Source: CAVPWP01 sp963709395 (lineage in GTDB: Bacteria; Pseudomonadota; Alphaproteobacteria; Rhodobacterales; Rhodobacteraceae). From it: a stretch of DNA of 64,000 nt. Positions within the stretch are counted from its first letter, which is position 1. Every line of letters begins with the position of its first letter. The stretch is from positions 60,549-124,548 of the forward strand of contig CAVPWP010000002.1 in NCBI GenBank assembly GCA_963709395.1, in the 5' to 3' direction. Positions 10,101 through 18,668 of this stretch are shown here, in pieces. The translations under genes and the position numbers were made by a program. The notes beneath the pieces were generated by a model that ran no database searches, was not told the DNA's origin, and worked only from the letters and a program-made list of their open reading frames with translations.

Positions 10101-10175
10101 CTTGCCGTTGAAGGTGAATTCGACCGGCGCACCGCGTTCGATCAGCCGCCCGCCCTTGGGAAGACGCGCGCTCAC
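7167..10175 (-). CDS. soxA: Sarcosine oxidase, alpha subunit
   Basis: The large subunit (1002 residues) carries the NAD site and, in its C-terminal third, the folate-binding aminomethyltransferase (GcvT-like) domain where the methylene group is transferred. Visible parts in order are an N-terminal 2Fe-2S-ferredoxin-like fold (about 20-100: F-T-F-N-G-K-R-M-R-G-C-E-G-D-T-L), a dinucleotide-binding motif V-V-G-G-G-I-A-G-L, a second one in the middle, and the GcvT region from about residue 620 on. The GTG start at 10175 overlaps the soxD stop (GTGA). An upstream extension of this frame runs through soxD and is rejected because of that overlap and the family's usual N-terminus. Confidence 0.95.
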   Translation of the reverse strand: MSARLPKGGRLIERGAPVEFTFNGKRMRGCEGDTLASALLANGQMLVGRSFKYHRPRGIVASGAEEPNALVGLGRDRRFEPNARATTTELFEGLEATSQNHWPSLEFDIGAVNGLLSKFLPAGFYYKMFLHPRSFWKWVYEPVIRQSAGLGRPPAHRDADRYEQFHAHVDVLVVGGGIAGLAAARAAGKAGARVLLVEQTAHWGGRVADAGAIDGIGAADWVDRTVSELETMPNVRLRLRTMGSGVYDHGYVLAAERLTDHDPDRDGPRQRLWKIRARQVVTATGAIERPLSFAGNDIPGVMLASAVRDYVTDYGVSPGDRTVVVTNNDDGYRTALALSAAGLEVPAILDAREAATGALVEEARAQGLRVLTGRGVAKVKGVARVEGVTVCMAAGEGAGIEDIACDVVAMSGGWSPVVHLWSHCGGKLVWDEARTMFRPDPGRAPTGADGAPFVIAAGAANGELATRDALAGGHKAGVAAAKAAGFGKRAPAAPKAEAVDEGPVLPVWVMPAGAGADLKSKMWLDFQNDVKVSDVELAAREGYESVEHAKRYTTLGMATDQGKLSNINGLAILSQSLDEDIPQVGTTTFRPPYTPVPMGTIAGEARGKLFQPLRRTPLHAWHEDHGAHWEPVGQWRRPYAFPRTGESVEEAVRREIRNTREAVGLLDASTLGKILVKGPDAGRFLDMLYTNMMSSLPVGRCRYGLMCGENGFLMDDGVVARIDEDTWLCHTTTGGADRIHAHMEDWLQCEWWDWKVFTANVTEAFAQIAVVGPHARDLLEKLGDMDLSADALPFMHWADGTLGGVPVRVFRISFSGELSYEIAVPAGQGLALWQALLDAGEPFGIMPYGTEALHVLRAEKGFIMIGDETDGTVIPQDLGLGWAISKKKADYLGKRAQERPHMTDPERWKLVGLETLDGSVLPEGAYALDAGRNANGQRNTQGRVTSTYHSPTLGRGIAMGLVRHGPDRMGEVLEFTNGKAGTVKARIVSPVFYDPEGEKQNV

Positions 10176-10495
10176 GCCCCCGCCCTCCAGCCCGGCCGCT
10201 TCGCCTCGATCGCGTCGAGGATGTCCTGCGGCGGCTCGGTCACCTGCGCGGGATAGGTCCCGAATACCTCGAGCGTCACCGTGCAGCGCGCGGCCAGAAA
10301 CCACTTTCCGCAGCCGTAAGCATGGCGCCAGCGTTCGAAATGCACGCCCTTGGGGTTGGCGCGGTGGAAGAGGTAGCCCTCGAAATCGTCGTCGGACGAG
10401 CCGGGCCCGTGGCGCTTGAGATGGGCCTCGCCACCCGGGGCAAGCTCGGTCTCGTCGGCGGCGATGCCGCAGCAGGGGCAGGTCAGGATCAGCAT
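10172..10495 (-). CDS. soxD: Sarcosine oxidase, delta subunit
   Basis: The small zinc-binding subunit, 107 residues. The N-terminal C-P-C-C-G and the later H-A-Y-G-C-G provide the Cys/His ligands expected for the structural zinc. E-G-Y-L-F-H-R-A-N-P and W-R-H-A-Y-G-C-G-K-W-F are hallmarks of the family. The stop overlaps the soxA GTG start by 4 bases, implying coupled translation and fixed stoichiometry. Confidence 0.93.
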   Translation of the reverse strand: MLILTCPCCGIAADETELAPGGEAHLKRHGPGSSDDDFEGYLFHRANPKGVHFERWRHAYGCGKWFLAARCTVTLEVFGTYPAQVTEPPQDILDAIEAKRPGWRAGA

Positions 10496-10531
10496 CGCGC
10501 GCCCTCCGGCTGGGCTGCGCGCCGCCCGGCG

Positions 10532-10717
10532 TCAGAAGTTCGGATAGACCGGCGGGGGCGGGACAGGCGTCTCGGCGATGCCGTGTCCCGTGTAGATGAC
10601 CTGGAACAGCAGGACGACGAGGATCGGAACGACAACCCCTGCCGCGAAGCCCGCGATCTTGCCCCGGTTGCGGCGAAAGCTCTCGGAATCGGGCAGGCGG
10701 GCGAGGATGGCTTGCAT
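10532..10717 (-). CDS. Small single-pass membrane protein between soxB and soxD
   Basis: A 61-residue protein with a basic N-terminus (F-R-R-N-R-G-K), one strong membrane helix (about 21-42) and a short Pro-rich tail ending P-V-P-P-P-P-V-Y-P. GGAG lies 9 bases before the ATG, supporting real translation. No known domain. It sits on the sox strand in the space between soxB and soxD; a membrane anchor or unrelated function are both possible. Confidence 0.55.
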   Translation of the reverse strand: MQAILARLPDSESFRRNRGKIAGFAAGVVVPILVVLLFQVIYTGHGIAETPVPPPPVYPNF

Positions 10718-10839
10718 GGGGTGTTCTCCGGGGCATCGAGGTTGTCCGCAGATATGGTCATCTCGCCGCAGGTCAAGCAACCCCGATTGACCTTTGCACG
10801 GCTCGGGCGCATGTGAGCGCAAACACGAAGGCAGGTCCC

Positions 10840-10977
10840 ATGGTCCACGTTGTCCGTATCCTTCCGCTGGCGATGCTTCTTGTCGCCTCCACCATCGTCG
10901 TCTGGCGCGGCTTTGACGACCGCTCGCCCAAAGCGAAGGCCCGCAAGCAGCCCCGCCGCTGGCGCTTCTGGCGCTAG
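10840..10977 (+). CDS. Possible 45-residue membrane peptide
   Basis: A short frame on the strand opposite to sox. It encodes M-V-H-V-V-R, a hydrophobic segment (about residues 7-22) and a very basic C-terminus (K-A-K-A-R-K-Q-P-R-R-W-R). AAGGCAGG lies a few bases upstream. The layout (helix then positive tail) and the clean start-stop suggest a real small membrane protein, but there is no family match and it could be chance. Confidence 0.35.
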   Translation: MVHVVRILPLAMLLVASTIVVWRGFDDRSPKAKARKQPRRWRFWR

Positions 10978-11018
10978 ACGCGCGGATTTCGCGCGGGCGC
11001 AGGGGTCGGTCCGGCCGC

Positions 11019-12263
11019 TCAATGCGCGACCCCGGCCGCGACGCTTTCATCGACGAACCGCCCCTCGCGGAAGCGGTCGAGGCCGAATTCGGCCGTCAGC
11101 GGGCTCTCGCCCTTCGCCATGAGTTCAGCCATGCCCCAGCCCGAGCCGGGGATCGCCTTGAACCCGCCCGTGCCCCAGCCGCAGTTGATGAAGCAGCCGC
11201 CCAGCGGCGTCTTCGACAGGATCGGCGAGCGGTCGCCGGTCATGTCGACGATCCCGCCCCATTGCCGCAGCATCTTGAGCCGGCTGATGATCGGGAAGGT
11301 CTCGACCAGCGCGCGCACGGTTTCCTCGATATGATGGAAGCTGCCGCGCTGCGTGTAGTTGTTGTAGCCGTCCGCGCCCCCGCCGATCACCATTTCGCCC
11401 TTGTCGGACTGGCTCATGTAGCCGTGCACGGTGTTGGCCATGACGACGACGTCCATGCAGGGCTTGATGGGTTCGCTGACCAGCGCCTGTAGCGCCACCG
11501 ATTCGATCGGCAGGCGGAACCCGGCCATCCCGGCCACCACGCCCGAATGCCCCGCGACAACGATGCCGAGTTTCCCGCAGCCGATCGCACCCTTCGTCGT
11601 CTCGACGCCGGTCACCTGCCCGTTCTCGGACCGCACTCCGGTCACCTCGCACTGCTGGATAATGTGCATCCCCATCGCCGAGCAGGCCCTTGCATAGCCC
11701 CAGGCCACCGCGTCGTGCCGTGCCGTGCCGCCCCGCGCCTGCCAGAGCGCGCCGAGGACCGGATAGCGCGGTCCGCGCGTCTCGATGATCGGGCAAAGGG
11801 CCTTCACCCGCTCGGGGCCGATGAACTCGGTCTCGACCCCCTGCAGGGAATTGGCCTGCGCGGTGCGCTTGTAACCGCGCACCTCATGCTCGGTCTGGGC
11901 CAGCATCATCACGCCGCGCGGGCTGAACATGACGTTCATGTTCAACTCCTGGCTCAGCGTCTCGTAGAGACTGCGGGACTTCTCGTAGATCGCGGCGGAC
12001 GGGTCCTGCAGGTAGTTCGATCGGATGATCGTCGTGTTGCGTCCGGTGTTGCCGCCGCCGAGCCAGCCCTTTTCCAGAACCGCGACATTGGTGATGCCGT
12101 GGTTCTTGCCGAGGTAGTAGGCGGTGGCAAGGCCGTGACCGCCCGCGCCGACGATCACCACGTCATAGCGGTCGCGCGGGGTCGGACTGCCCCAGGCGCG
12201 GTCCCAGCCCGTGTGGCCGCGAAACGCCTCGCGCGCGACGGCAAAGACGGAATAGCGCTTCAT
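11019..12263 (-). CDS. soxB: Sarcosine oxidase, beta subunit
   Basis: The flavoprotein subunit (414 residues) that oxidises sarcosine. The FAD-binding motif V-V-I-V-G-A-G-G-H-G-L-A lies at 35-46. The R-G-G-T-A-R-H-D motif contains His183, the position that carries covalent FMN in characterised enzymes (matched by motif, not by alignment). The C-terminal C-G-W-G-T-G-G-F-K-A-I-P-G-S-G is the conserved second flavin contact. Gene order puts soxB first; about 520 bases containing small membrane-protein genes separate it from soxD. Confidence 0.95.
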   Translation of the reverse strand: MKRYSVFAVAREAFRGHTGWDRAWGSPTPRDRYDVVIVGAGGHGLATAYYLGKNHGITNVAVLEKGWLGGGNTGRNTTIIRSNYLQDPSAAIYEKSRSLYETLSQELNMNVMFSPRGVMMLAQTEHEVRGYKRTAQANSLQGVETEFIGPERVKALCPIIETRGPRYPVLGALWQARGGTARHDAVAWGYARACSAMGMHIIQQCEVTGVRSENGQVTGVETTKGAIGCGKLGIVVAGHSGVVAGMAGFRLPIESVALQALVSEPIKPCMDVVVMANTVHGYMSQSDKGEMVIGGGADGYNNYTQRGSFHHIEETVRALVETFPIISRLKMLRQWGGIVDMTGDRSPILSKTPLGGCFINCGWGTGGFKAIPGSGWGMAELMAKGESPLTAEFGLDRFREGRFVDESVAAGVAH

Positions 12264-12510
12264 GGCGGCCCTTTCGCGCAGACCGGGTCCGGCGAGCGCC
12301 CCGGAGGGCCCCCCGACCCCTGTCGGATGTCCTGCCCCTTAATGGGAAATCCGCCGCGCGATGCCAAGGCCCGCTGCGGCATAACGCGGGGATTTCGCGA
12401 CATGCGTCAATCGCCCGCGCCCCTGTGGGCCCTGCTCGGCCAGATCGGGCCTTGCCGGGGGTTTTTTCCATGCCCCTGGCGCTATACATGGTGCGGACGG
12501 AGGACGGCGA

Positions 12511-13759
12511 ATGGCATTCTGGATCGTGGCGGCGGCATTGACGCTTGGGGTGGCAGCCCTTCTGGCGCTTTCGATGCTGCGTGCGCGGCAGGGACGCAGC
12601 CTCGATCCGGGCGCATCCGACGTGCGGGTCTACCGCGACCAGCTGGCCGAGATCGACCGCGACCTTGCCCGCGGGGTGCTCGAGCCCCGAGGAAGCCGGG
12701 CAGGTTCGCGTCGAGATCTCGCGCCGCCTGCTCGAGGCCGACCGCAAGGCGGCGGCCGCCACCGACGCGGACGAGTCCGGGCCGCGGCGCGGGACGGTCG
12801 TCGCCGCCCTGGCAATGGGAGCCGTGGTGGTGGCCGGAACGGTGGCGCTTTACGCGCGAATCGGCGCGCCGGGCTATCCCGACCTGCCGCTGGCCGCCCG
12901 GATCGAGATGGCCGATGCCGCGCGGGCCAACCGCCCGTCCCAGGCCGCCGCCGAGGCCGAGGTCGCGGCACGCATCCCGCCCGTGACCAACGCCGACCCG
13001 CGCCATCTGGAACTGGTCGACCAGTTGCGCAGCGCGCTGGCCGAGCGTCCCGACGATCTGACCGGCCACCAGCTTCTGGCGCGCAACGAGGCCGCGCTGG
13101 GCAACTTCGCCGAGGCGCGGCGCGCGCAGGAGCAGGTGATCGCGCTGATGGGCGACGACGCCACGGGGTCGGATTATGCCGACCTTGCCGACCTCATGGT
13201 GCTTGCCGCTGGGGGATTCGTCTCGCCCGAGGCCGAAGAGGCCCTGTTGCAGGCGCTGCGGCGCGACCTGAACAACTCGACCGCGCTCTATTATTCGGGG
13301 CTGCTCTATTCCCAGACCGGCCGGCCCGACAATGCCTTCGCGATCTGGCGCAGGCTGCTCGAGCGCAGCACGCCCGACGATCCGTGGTACCTGCCGATCC
13401 GCGCGCAGATCGAGGAAATGGCCATGCGCGCGGGCGTGGACTACACCCCGCCCGCGCCCCCGGTGCGCGAGGCCGCGCCGCGCGGTCCGACGGAGGCAGA
13501 CATCGCCGCGGCGCAGGACATGGCGCCCGAAGACCGGCAGGCGATGATCGAGAACATGGTCGCGGGTCTGTCGGACCGGCTGGCGACCGAAGGCGGCAGC
13601 GCCGAGGACTGGGCCCGGCTGATCACCGCGCTTGGGGTTCTGGGCCGCACCGACGAGGCCCGCGCCATCGCCGACGAGGCCCTGACGGCCTTCGCCGCCG
13701 AGCCCGGGTCGCTGCCGTTGATCGAAGAGGCCCGCCAGCGCGCCGGCATCGCGGAATGA
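12511..13759 (+). pseudogene. ccmI: Cytochrome c biogenesis protein CcmI, frameshifted
   Basis: CcmI holds apocytochrome c for haem attachment in the periplasm. The repaired protein is 415 residues: membrane helix at the N-terminus (A-F-W-I-V-A-A-A-L-T-L-G), cytoplasmic loop with the family's V-Y-R-D-Q-L-A-E-I-D-R-D-L motif, a second helix near residue 95, then a TPR-rich periplasmic part containing A-R-N-E-A-A-L-G-N-F-A-E-A. The frame breaks at about 12681-12684: GTGCTCGAGCCCC has one base more than the expected V-L-S-P-E-E-A. Both halves match CcmI, so an insertion error is likely. The stop overlaps the ruvX start (ATGA). Confidence 0.85.
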
Positions 13760-14220
13760 TCTTCGAGGATATCGCCGCCTTCGCCGCCGCCCTGCCGCCC
13801 GCGGGCGCGATCGCCGGGCTCGACCTGGGCGAAAAGACCATCGGTGTCGCCGTTTCCGACACCCGCCGGACGGTGGCCACACCGGTCGCCACGATCCGCC
13901 GCAAGAAGTTCACCCTGGATGCAGCGGCCCTTGGCGCGGTGCTGGAGGACCGCGCCGCGGTCGGCATCGTTCTGGGCCTGCCGCTCAACATGGACGGCTC
14001 CGAAGGGCCGCGCTGCCAGTCGACCCGCGCCTTCGCGCGCAACTTCTCGCGCGAAAGCGCCCTGCCCATCGCGTTCTGGGACGAACGCCTTTCGACCGTC
14101 GCGGCCGAACGCGCGCTTCTCGAAGCCGACGCTTCGCGCAAGCGCCGCAGCGAGGTGATCGACCATGTCGCGGCGGGCTATATTCTGCAGGGTGTGCTCG
14201 ACCGGATGGCGCGGCTCTGA
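13756..14220 (+). CDS. ruvX: Holliday junction resolvase RuvX / pre-16S rRNA nuclease YqgF
   Basis: A 154-residue RNase H-like nuclease of the YqgF family, involved in 16S rRNA 5' processing and proposed to resolve Holliday junctions. G-L-D-L-G-E-K-T-I-G at 21-30 carries the first catalytic Asp. G-L-P-L-N-M-D-G-S-E-G, W-D-E-R-L-S-T and D-H-V-A-A-G-Y-I-L complete the active site. The ATG at 13756 overlaps the ccmI stop, which fixes the start and suggests an operon with ccmI and the following DUF1289 gene. Confidence 0.93.
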   Translation: MIFEDIAAFAAALPPAGAIAGLDLGEKTIGVAVSDTRRTVATPVATIRRKKFTLDAAALGAVLEDRAAVGIVLGLPLNMDGSEGPRCQSTRAFARNFSRESALPIAFWDERLSTVAAERALLEADASRKRRSEVIDHVAAGYILQGVLDRMARL

Positions 14221-14284
14221 CGATGGCTCTGGCATCCGGCATCATGCGTGCTATCTGCCGGGGACGGCGCAAAGGGGCATGGAC

Positions 14285-14524
14285 GTGAGCGACGACATCT
14301 GGAAGCGGGACGAGATCGAAAGCCCCTGCATCAAGATCTGCCTGATCCACCCCGAGGCACGGATCTGCACGGGCTGTCACCGCACGATCGACGAGATCGG
14401 CAGCTGGTCGCGCCTGTCGCCCGAAGAGCGCCGCACTATCATGGACGCGCTGCCCGACCGCGCCGCCACGCTTGCCCGGATGACCGTGCGCCGGGGCGGC
14501 CGCGCGGGGCGGCTCAAGCGCTGA
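14285..14524 (+). CDS. DUF1289 small cysteine-rich protein
   Basis: A small protein (79 residues) with the DUF1289 pattern C-I-K-I-C followed by C-T-G-C-H, four cysteines that may bind zinc or an iron-sulfur cluster, and the conserved E-I-G-S-W-S-R-L-S-P-E-E-R-R. The GTG at 14285 is preferred because AAAGGGG ends 7 bases before it; an ATG two codons upstream (14279) would sit almost on that site. It is the third gene after ccmI and ruvX, an arrangement common in this bacterial family. Function is unknown. Confidence 0.82.
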   Translation: MSDDIWKRDEIESPCIKICLIHPEARICTGCHRTIDEIGSWSRLSPEERRTIMDALPDRAATLARMTVRRGGRAGRLKR

Positions 14525-14585
14525 ATCAAAGCCTGCCCGCGAGCGGACCGGGGTGGAGGCTCAGGACGTGCTTTAAGGACTGTAG

Positions 14586-15242
14586 ATGCTTCTTGCCGTC
14601 GAGGACCTGAAGAAGAATTTTCCCGGCGAGGCCGGCCCGGTGCGCGTGCTTGGTGGCGTGTCGCTGACGCTCGACGCGGGGCAGACGCTGGCACTGACCG
14701 GCGAAAGCGGATCGGGCAAGTCGACCTTCCTGCATGTCGTGGCCGGGCTCGAGACGGCGGATGCCGGCCGCGTCGCCGTCGCGGGGCACGAGGTCACGAC
14801 GATGGACGACCCCGCCCGCGCCGCCCTGCGCCGGGGCACGGTGGGGCTGATCTTTCAGCAGTTCAACCTGATCCCCTCGCTCGACGTGGCCGCCAACATC
14901 GCCTTCCAGGCGCGGCTGGCCGACCGGCATGATCCTGCGTGGTGCGCCGCACTGATCGACCGGCTGGGGCTTGCCGCCCAGGCGCGCAGCTATCCCGAGC
15001 AACTCTCGGGCGGCCAGCAGCAACGCGTGGCCGTCGCCCGCACCCTGGCCGCGCGGCCCGCCTTGGTGCTGGCGGACGAACCCACCGGCAACCTCGACGA
15101 GGCGACCGGCGACGCGGTTCTGGCACTGATGCTGGATCTCGTGGCCGAAACCGGGGCCGCGCTTCTGATGGTCACGCATTCCCAGCGACTTGCCGCGCGG
15201 CTCGACCGGCGGCTGCACCTCAGCCTTGGACGGCTGGCATGA
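14586..15242 (+). CDS. LolD/MacB-type ABC transporter ATPase
   Basis: A 218-residue ATP-binding subunit. Walker A G-E-S-G-S-G-K-S-T lies near 39-47; L-S-G-G-Q-Q-Q-R is the signature and L-V-L-A-D-E-P-T-G-N-L-D the Walker B with the LolD-type continuation. It energises the FtsX-like permease whose ATG overlaps its stop codon. The pair belongs to the type VII (MacB/LolCDE) group, which does mechanical work on periplasmic substrates instead of passing them through a channel. With the AttH-like protein downstream it resembles ABC systems handling an envelope lipid or lipoprotein, but the substrate is unknown. Confidence 0.88.
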   Translation: MLLAVEDLKKNFPGEAGPVRVLGGVSLTLDAGQTLALTGESGSGKSTFLHVVAGLETADAGRVAVAGHEVTTMDDPARAALRRGTVGLIFQQFNLIPSLDVAANIAFQARLADRHDPAWCAALIDRLGLAAQARSYPEQLSGGQQQRVAVARTLAARPALVLADEPTGNLDEATGDAVLALMLDLVAETGAALLMVTHSQRLAARLDRRLHLSLGRLA

Positions 15243-17638
15243 CCCGCGCGACGCTTCAGGCGCTGATGTCGCATTGGCGGCGGCGACCCTTGCAGCTTCT
15301 GACGCTGGTCCTCGGACTGGCGCTGGCCACCGCGCTCTGGTCCGGGGTGCAGGCGATCAACGCCGAGGCGCGGGCAAGCTATGACGAGGCCGCGCAGGCG
15401 CTCGGCGGCGGCGGGCTTGCGGAACTTGTGGCCGCCGATGGCGGCGCGATCCCGGTCGAGACCTATGTGGCGCTGCGCCGCGCGGGCTGGGCCGTCTCGC
15501 CCGTGGTCGAGGGCTGGATCGCGGCCGAGGGCGGGCGCGTGCGGCTTCTGGGCATCGACCCGCTGACCGCCCCCCCGGGCACGGCGGCGGCGGGCGAGGC
15601 ACTGGGCGATGACCCGCTGGCCTTCTTCGGATCAAACGGCATCCTTCTGGCCGCCCCGGCCACGGCCGACCGCCTTGCCCCCACGGGCCTTCCGGTCACG
15701 GCGGTCGAGGGCCTCGCCCCCGGCATGGCCTTCGCCGACATCCCCGTGGCGCAGCGGCTGCTGGGCGTCGATGGTCTGTCGCGGCTTCTGATCCTCGACA
15801 CCCAGCCCATCGGGCGCGCCCCGCTCGACAGCGTCGCCCCGGGGCTCGAACGCCGCGAACCGGCAGCGCAGGCCGATCTCGCCCGCCTGACCGACAGCTT
15901 CCATCTGAACCTCACCGCCTTCGGGCTTCTGAGCTTCGCGGTGGGTCTTTTCATCGTGCACGGCGCGGTGGCGCTGGCCTTCGAGCAGCGCCGCCCGATG
16001 TTCCGCACCCTGCGCGCGCTTGGCCTGTCGGCGCGCCGCCTGACCGCGCTGGTCGCGGTCGAGCTTCTGATCCTCGCCCTTGTCGCCGGCGCCATCGGCG
16101 TGGGTCTTGGCTACCTGATCGCCGCCGCCCTTCTGCCGGGCGTCGCGGCCACCCTGCGCGGCATCTACGGCGCGACGGTGGAAGGCTCGCTGACGCTCAC
16201 CCCCTGGTGGTGGGCGGCGGGCCTCGGCATCGCGGTGGCGGGCACCGCCGTGGCCGCCGCCGGGAGCCTGTGGAAGACCGCGCGCCTGCCCGTCCTCGCG
16301 CCCGCCCGTCCGCGCGCCTGGGCCATGGCCTCGGGGTCGGTGCGCAAGGCGCAGCTGGCTGCGTCGGGCGCGCTTCTCCTTTTGGCGCTGGCGGCGGGGC
16401 TGGCGCAGGGGCTTGTCGCGGGCTTCGTGATGCTGGGCGCGCTGCTGATCGCCGCTGCCCTTGCCCTGCCGACGGTGCTGGACTTCGCGCTGCGGCTTTG
16501 CGCGCGGACCGGCGGGACCGGCCCGCGGGCCGACTGGTTCTGGGCCGATACGCGCCAGCAGCTTCCGGGGTTGTCGCTGGCGCTCATGGCGCTTCTGCTG
16601 GCGCTGGCCGCGAATATCGGCGTCGGCACGATGGTGTCGAGCTTTCGGCTGACTTTCACCGGCTGGCTCGACCAGCGCCTGGCTTCCGAGCTCTACGTCG
16701 CCGCCGAGACCGAGGCGCAGGCCGAGGCGATGTTGGCGATGCTGGCACCGATGACCGATGCGATCCTGCCGATCTGGAACGTCGACGGCACCGCCGCGGG
16801 CCTGCCGGCCGAGCTGTTCGGTGTGGCCGACCACGCGACCTACCGCGACAACTGGCCGATGCTCGACGCGCTGCCGCAGGTCTGGGACCGGGTGGCCTCG
16901 GGCGAGGCGGTGCTGATCAATGAACAGCTTTCGCGGCGGGAGGGGCTTTCCCCCGGCGACACCGTCGCCCTGCCCGGCGGATGGGAGCCGATCGTGGGCG
17001 GCGTTTACAGCGACTACGGCAACCCGATGGCGCAGGTGCTGATCGCCCTGCCCGAGCTGGTCGCCCGCTTTCCGGGCATCGAGAAGCTCGACTACGGGCT
17101 GCGCGTGCCCGAGGGCGAGACAGACGCGGTGCGACAGGCGCTGATCGACTTCGGCATCCCCGAAGAGAACATGGTCGATCAGGTCGCGCTCAAGGACTTC
17201 TCGCTGGCGGTGTTCGAACGCACCTTCGCCGTCAGTGCCGCGCTGAACGTGCTGACGCTGAGCATCGCGGGTTTCGCCATCCTGACCAGCCTTCTGACGC
17301 TCTCCGCGATGCGCCTGCCGCAGCTTGCGCCGGTCTGGGCGCTGGGGCTGACCAAGCGCGAGCTTGCACGGCTCGAACTTCTGCGCGCGCTGCTGCTCGC
17401 CGCGCTGACCTTTGTCATGGCGATCCCGGTTGGGCTTCTGCTGGCCTGGGTGCTGCTGGCGGTCATCAATGTCGATGCCTTCGGCTGGCGGCTGCCGATG
17501 TTCCTGTTCCCGCGCGACTGGGTCTGGCTGGGCCTTCTGTCCCTGCTGGCGGCGGGGCTGGCCAGCCTCTGGCCCGCGTTGCGGCTGGCGCGCATGGCCC
17601 CGGCGCGGCTGATCGCGGTGTTCGCCCATGAACGCTAG
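15239..17638 (+). CDS. FtsX-domain ABC transporter permease
   Basis: A 799-residue permease with two FtsX modules. Helix 1 is near the N-terminus, a large periplasmic domain covers about 40-215, and helices cluster near 220-400 with a linker. A second set lies around 420-480, and a second periplasmic domain (about 520-650) precedes three final helices. A-L-G-L-T-K-R-E-L and A-L-G-L-S-A-R-R-L are the cytoplasmic coupling motifs. The ATG at 15239 overlaps the ATPase stop, and its own end overlaps the AttH-like gene by 11 bases, so the three form a tightly coupled operon. Confidence 0.87.
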   Translation: MTRATLQALMSHWRRRPLQLLTLVLGLALATALWSGVQAINAEARASYDEAAQALGGGGLAELVAADGGAIPVETYVALRRAGWAVSPVVEGWIAAEGGRVRLLGIDPLTAPPGTAAAGEALGDDPLAFFGSNGILLAAPATADRLAPTGLPVTAVEGLAPGMAFADIPVAQRLLGVDGLSRLLILDTQPIGRAPLDSVAPGLERREPAAQADLARLTDSFHLNLTAFGLLSFAVGLFIVHGAVALAFEQRRPMFRTLRALGLSARRLTALVAVELLILALVAGAIGVGLGYLIAAALLPGVAATLRGIYGATVEGSLTLTPWWWAAGLGIAVAGTAVAAAGSLWKTARLPVLAPARPRAWAMASGSVRKAQLAASGALLLLALAAGLAQGLVAGFVMLGALLIAAALALPTVLDFALRLCARTGGTGPRADWFWADTRQQLPGLSLALMALLLALAANIGVGTMVSSFRLTFTGWLDQRLASELYVAAETEAQAEAMLAMLAPMTDAILPIWNVDGTAAGLPAELFGVADHATYRDNWPMLDALPQVWDRVASGEAVLINEQLSRREGLSPGDTVALPGGWEPIVGGVYSDYGNPMAQVLIALPELVARFPGIEKLDYGLRVPEGETDAVRQALIDFGIPEENMVDQVALKDFSLAVFERTFAVSAALNVLTLSIAGFAILTSLLTLSAMRLPQLAPVWALGLTKRELARLELLRALLLAALTFVMAIPVGLLLAWVLLAVINVDAFGWRLPMFLFPRDWVWLGLLSLLAAGLASLWPALRLARMAPARLIAVFAHER

Positions 17639-18668
17639 GGCCCTCATCCTCGCCGCCCTGCTTCCCGCTGCCGCATTTGCGCAGGGCTTTGCCGGGCTTG
17701 GCACCGACGCCGACGGGTTCGCCATCCCCGAACGCGGCGTGCCCTTCACCTTCCCCGCCGATCACGGCGCGCACCCCGACTACCGGATCGAATGGTGGTA
17801 TCTGACCGCCAACCTCACCGGCGACGACGGGCGCGACTACGGGCTGCAATGGACGCTTTTCCGCAACGCGCTGGCCCCCGGCGAGGCGGACGGCTGGGAC
17901 AGCCCGCAGGTCTGGATGGGCCACGCCGCCGTCACCTCGCCGGACGGGCACCATGTCGCCGAACGTTTTGCGCGCGGCGGCATCGGCCAGGCCGGCGTGA
18001 CGGCCGAGCCCTTCGCGGCGTTCATCGACGACTGGCGGATGCAGGGCCTCACGCTATCGAACATCAGCGTCACGGCGCAAGGCGCTGATTTCGCGTATGA
18101 TATTCGCCTCAATTCCGACCGCCCCTTCGTCCCGCAGGGTGACGACGGCTATTCGGTGAAATCGCAGGCCGGGCAGGCCAGCTATTACTACTCGCAGCCG
18201 TTCTACGAGGTCGCCGGCATCCTGACGCTGCCCGAAGGCGAGGTCGCCGTGACCGGCACAGGCTGGCTCGACCGCGAATGGTCCTCGCAACCGCTGGCCG
18301 GGGACCAGAGCGGGTGGGACTGGTTCTCGCTTCACCTCGACACCGGCGAGAAGGTGATGGGGTTCCAGTTGCGCAGCCGCTCAGGCCCCGCTTTCACCGC
18401 CGCGACATGGATCGACCCGGACGGCACCCCGACGCCCTTCCCCGACGGGGCCTTCGCGGCAGAGCCGCTGGAGATCACGCGCGTGGCAGGCCGTGACGTG
18501 CCGACCGCCTGGGCGCTGTCGCTGCCCGACCGGGGCCTCGACGTGACGGTCCGCGCGCTGCAGCCACAGGCCTGGATGGACACCGCCGTTCCCTACTGGG
18601 AAGGCCCGATCCGCATCACCGGCAGCCACCCCGGGCGCGGCTATCTGGAGATGACGGGCTATGAGTAG
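17628..18668 (+). CDS. AttH-like / CrtC-like lipocalin-fold secreted protein
   Basis: A 346-residue protein with a signal peptide (A-L-I-L-A-A-L-L-P-A-A-A-F-A-Q). It has the carotenoid 1,2-hydratase/AttH double-lipocalin features: R-I-E-W-W-Y-L-T-A-N-L near the start, Y-Y-Y-S-Q-P in the middle, then T-G-T-G-W-L-D-R-E-W-S. In other bacteria such proteins sit next to an ABC ATPase and FtsX-like permease, as here, and may shuttle a hydrophobic ligand in the periplasm. No carotenoid genes are nearby, so a CrtC enzyme role is unlikely. Confidence 0.83.
   Translation: MNARALILAALLPAAAFAQGFAGLGTDADGFAIPERGVPFTFPADHGAHPDYRIEWWYLTANLTGDDGRDYGLQWTLFRNALAPGEADGWDSPQVWMGHAAVTSPDGHHVAERFARGGIGQAGVTAEPFAAFIDDWRMQGLTLSNISVTAQGADFAYDIRLNSDRPFVPQGDDGYSVKSQAGQASYYYSQPFYEVAGILTLPEGEVAVTGTGWLDREWSSQPLAGDQSGWDWFSLHLDTGEKVMGFQLRSRSGPAFTAATWIDPDGTPTPFPDGAFAAEPLEITRVAGRDVPTAWALSLPDRGLDVTVRALQPQAWMDTAVPYWEGPIRITGSHPGRGYLEMTGYE

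Noticed and set aside
6888..10256. Open frame of over 1,100 codons on the + strand opposite soxA
   Set aside because: It mirrors soxA codons in a GC-rich genome, its composition is Arg/His/Pro-rich and no domain is recognisable.
12511..13759. Programmed +1 frameshifting in ccmI and the other broken genes
   Set aside because: No common slippery sequence is shared by the sites, and unrelated gene families are affected in the same direction.
15632..17749. 705-codon frame opposite the FtsX-type permease
   Set aside because: Gln/Arg/His-rich shadow without helices or family match.
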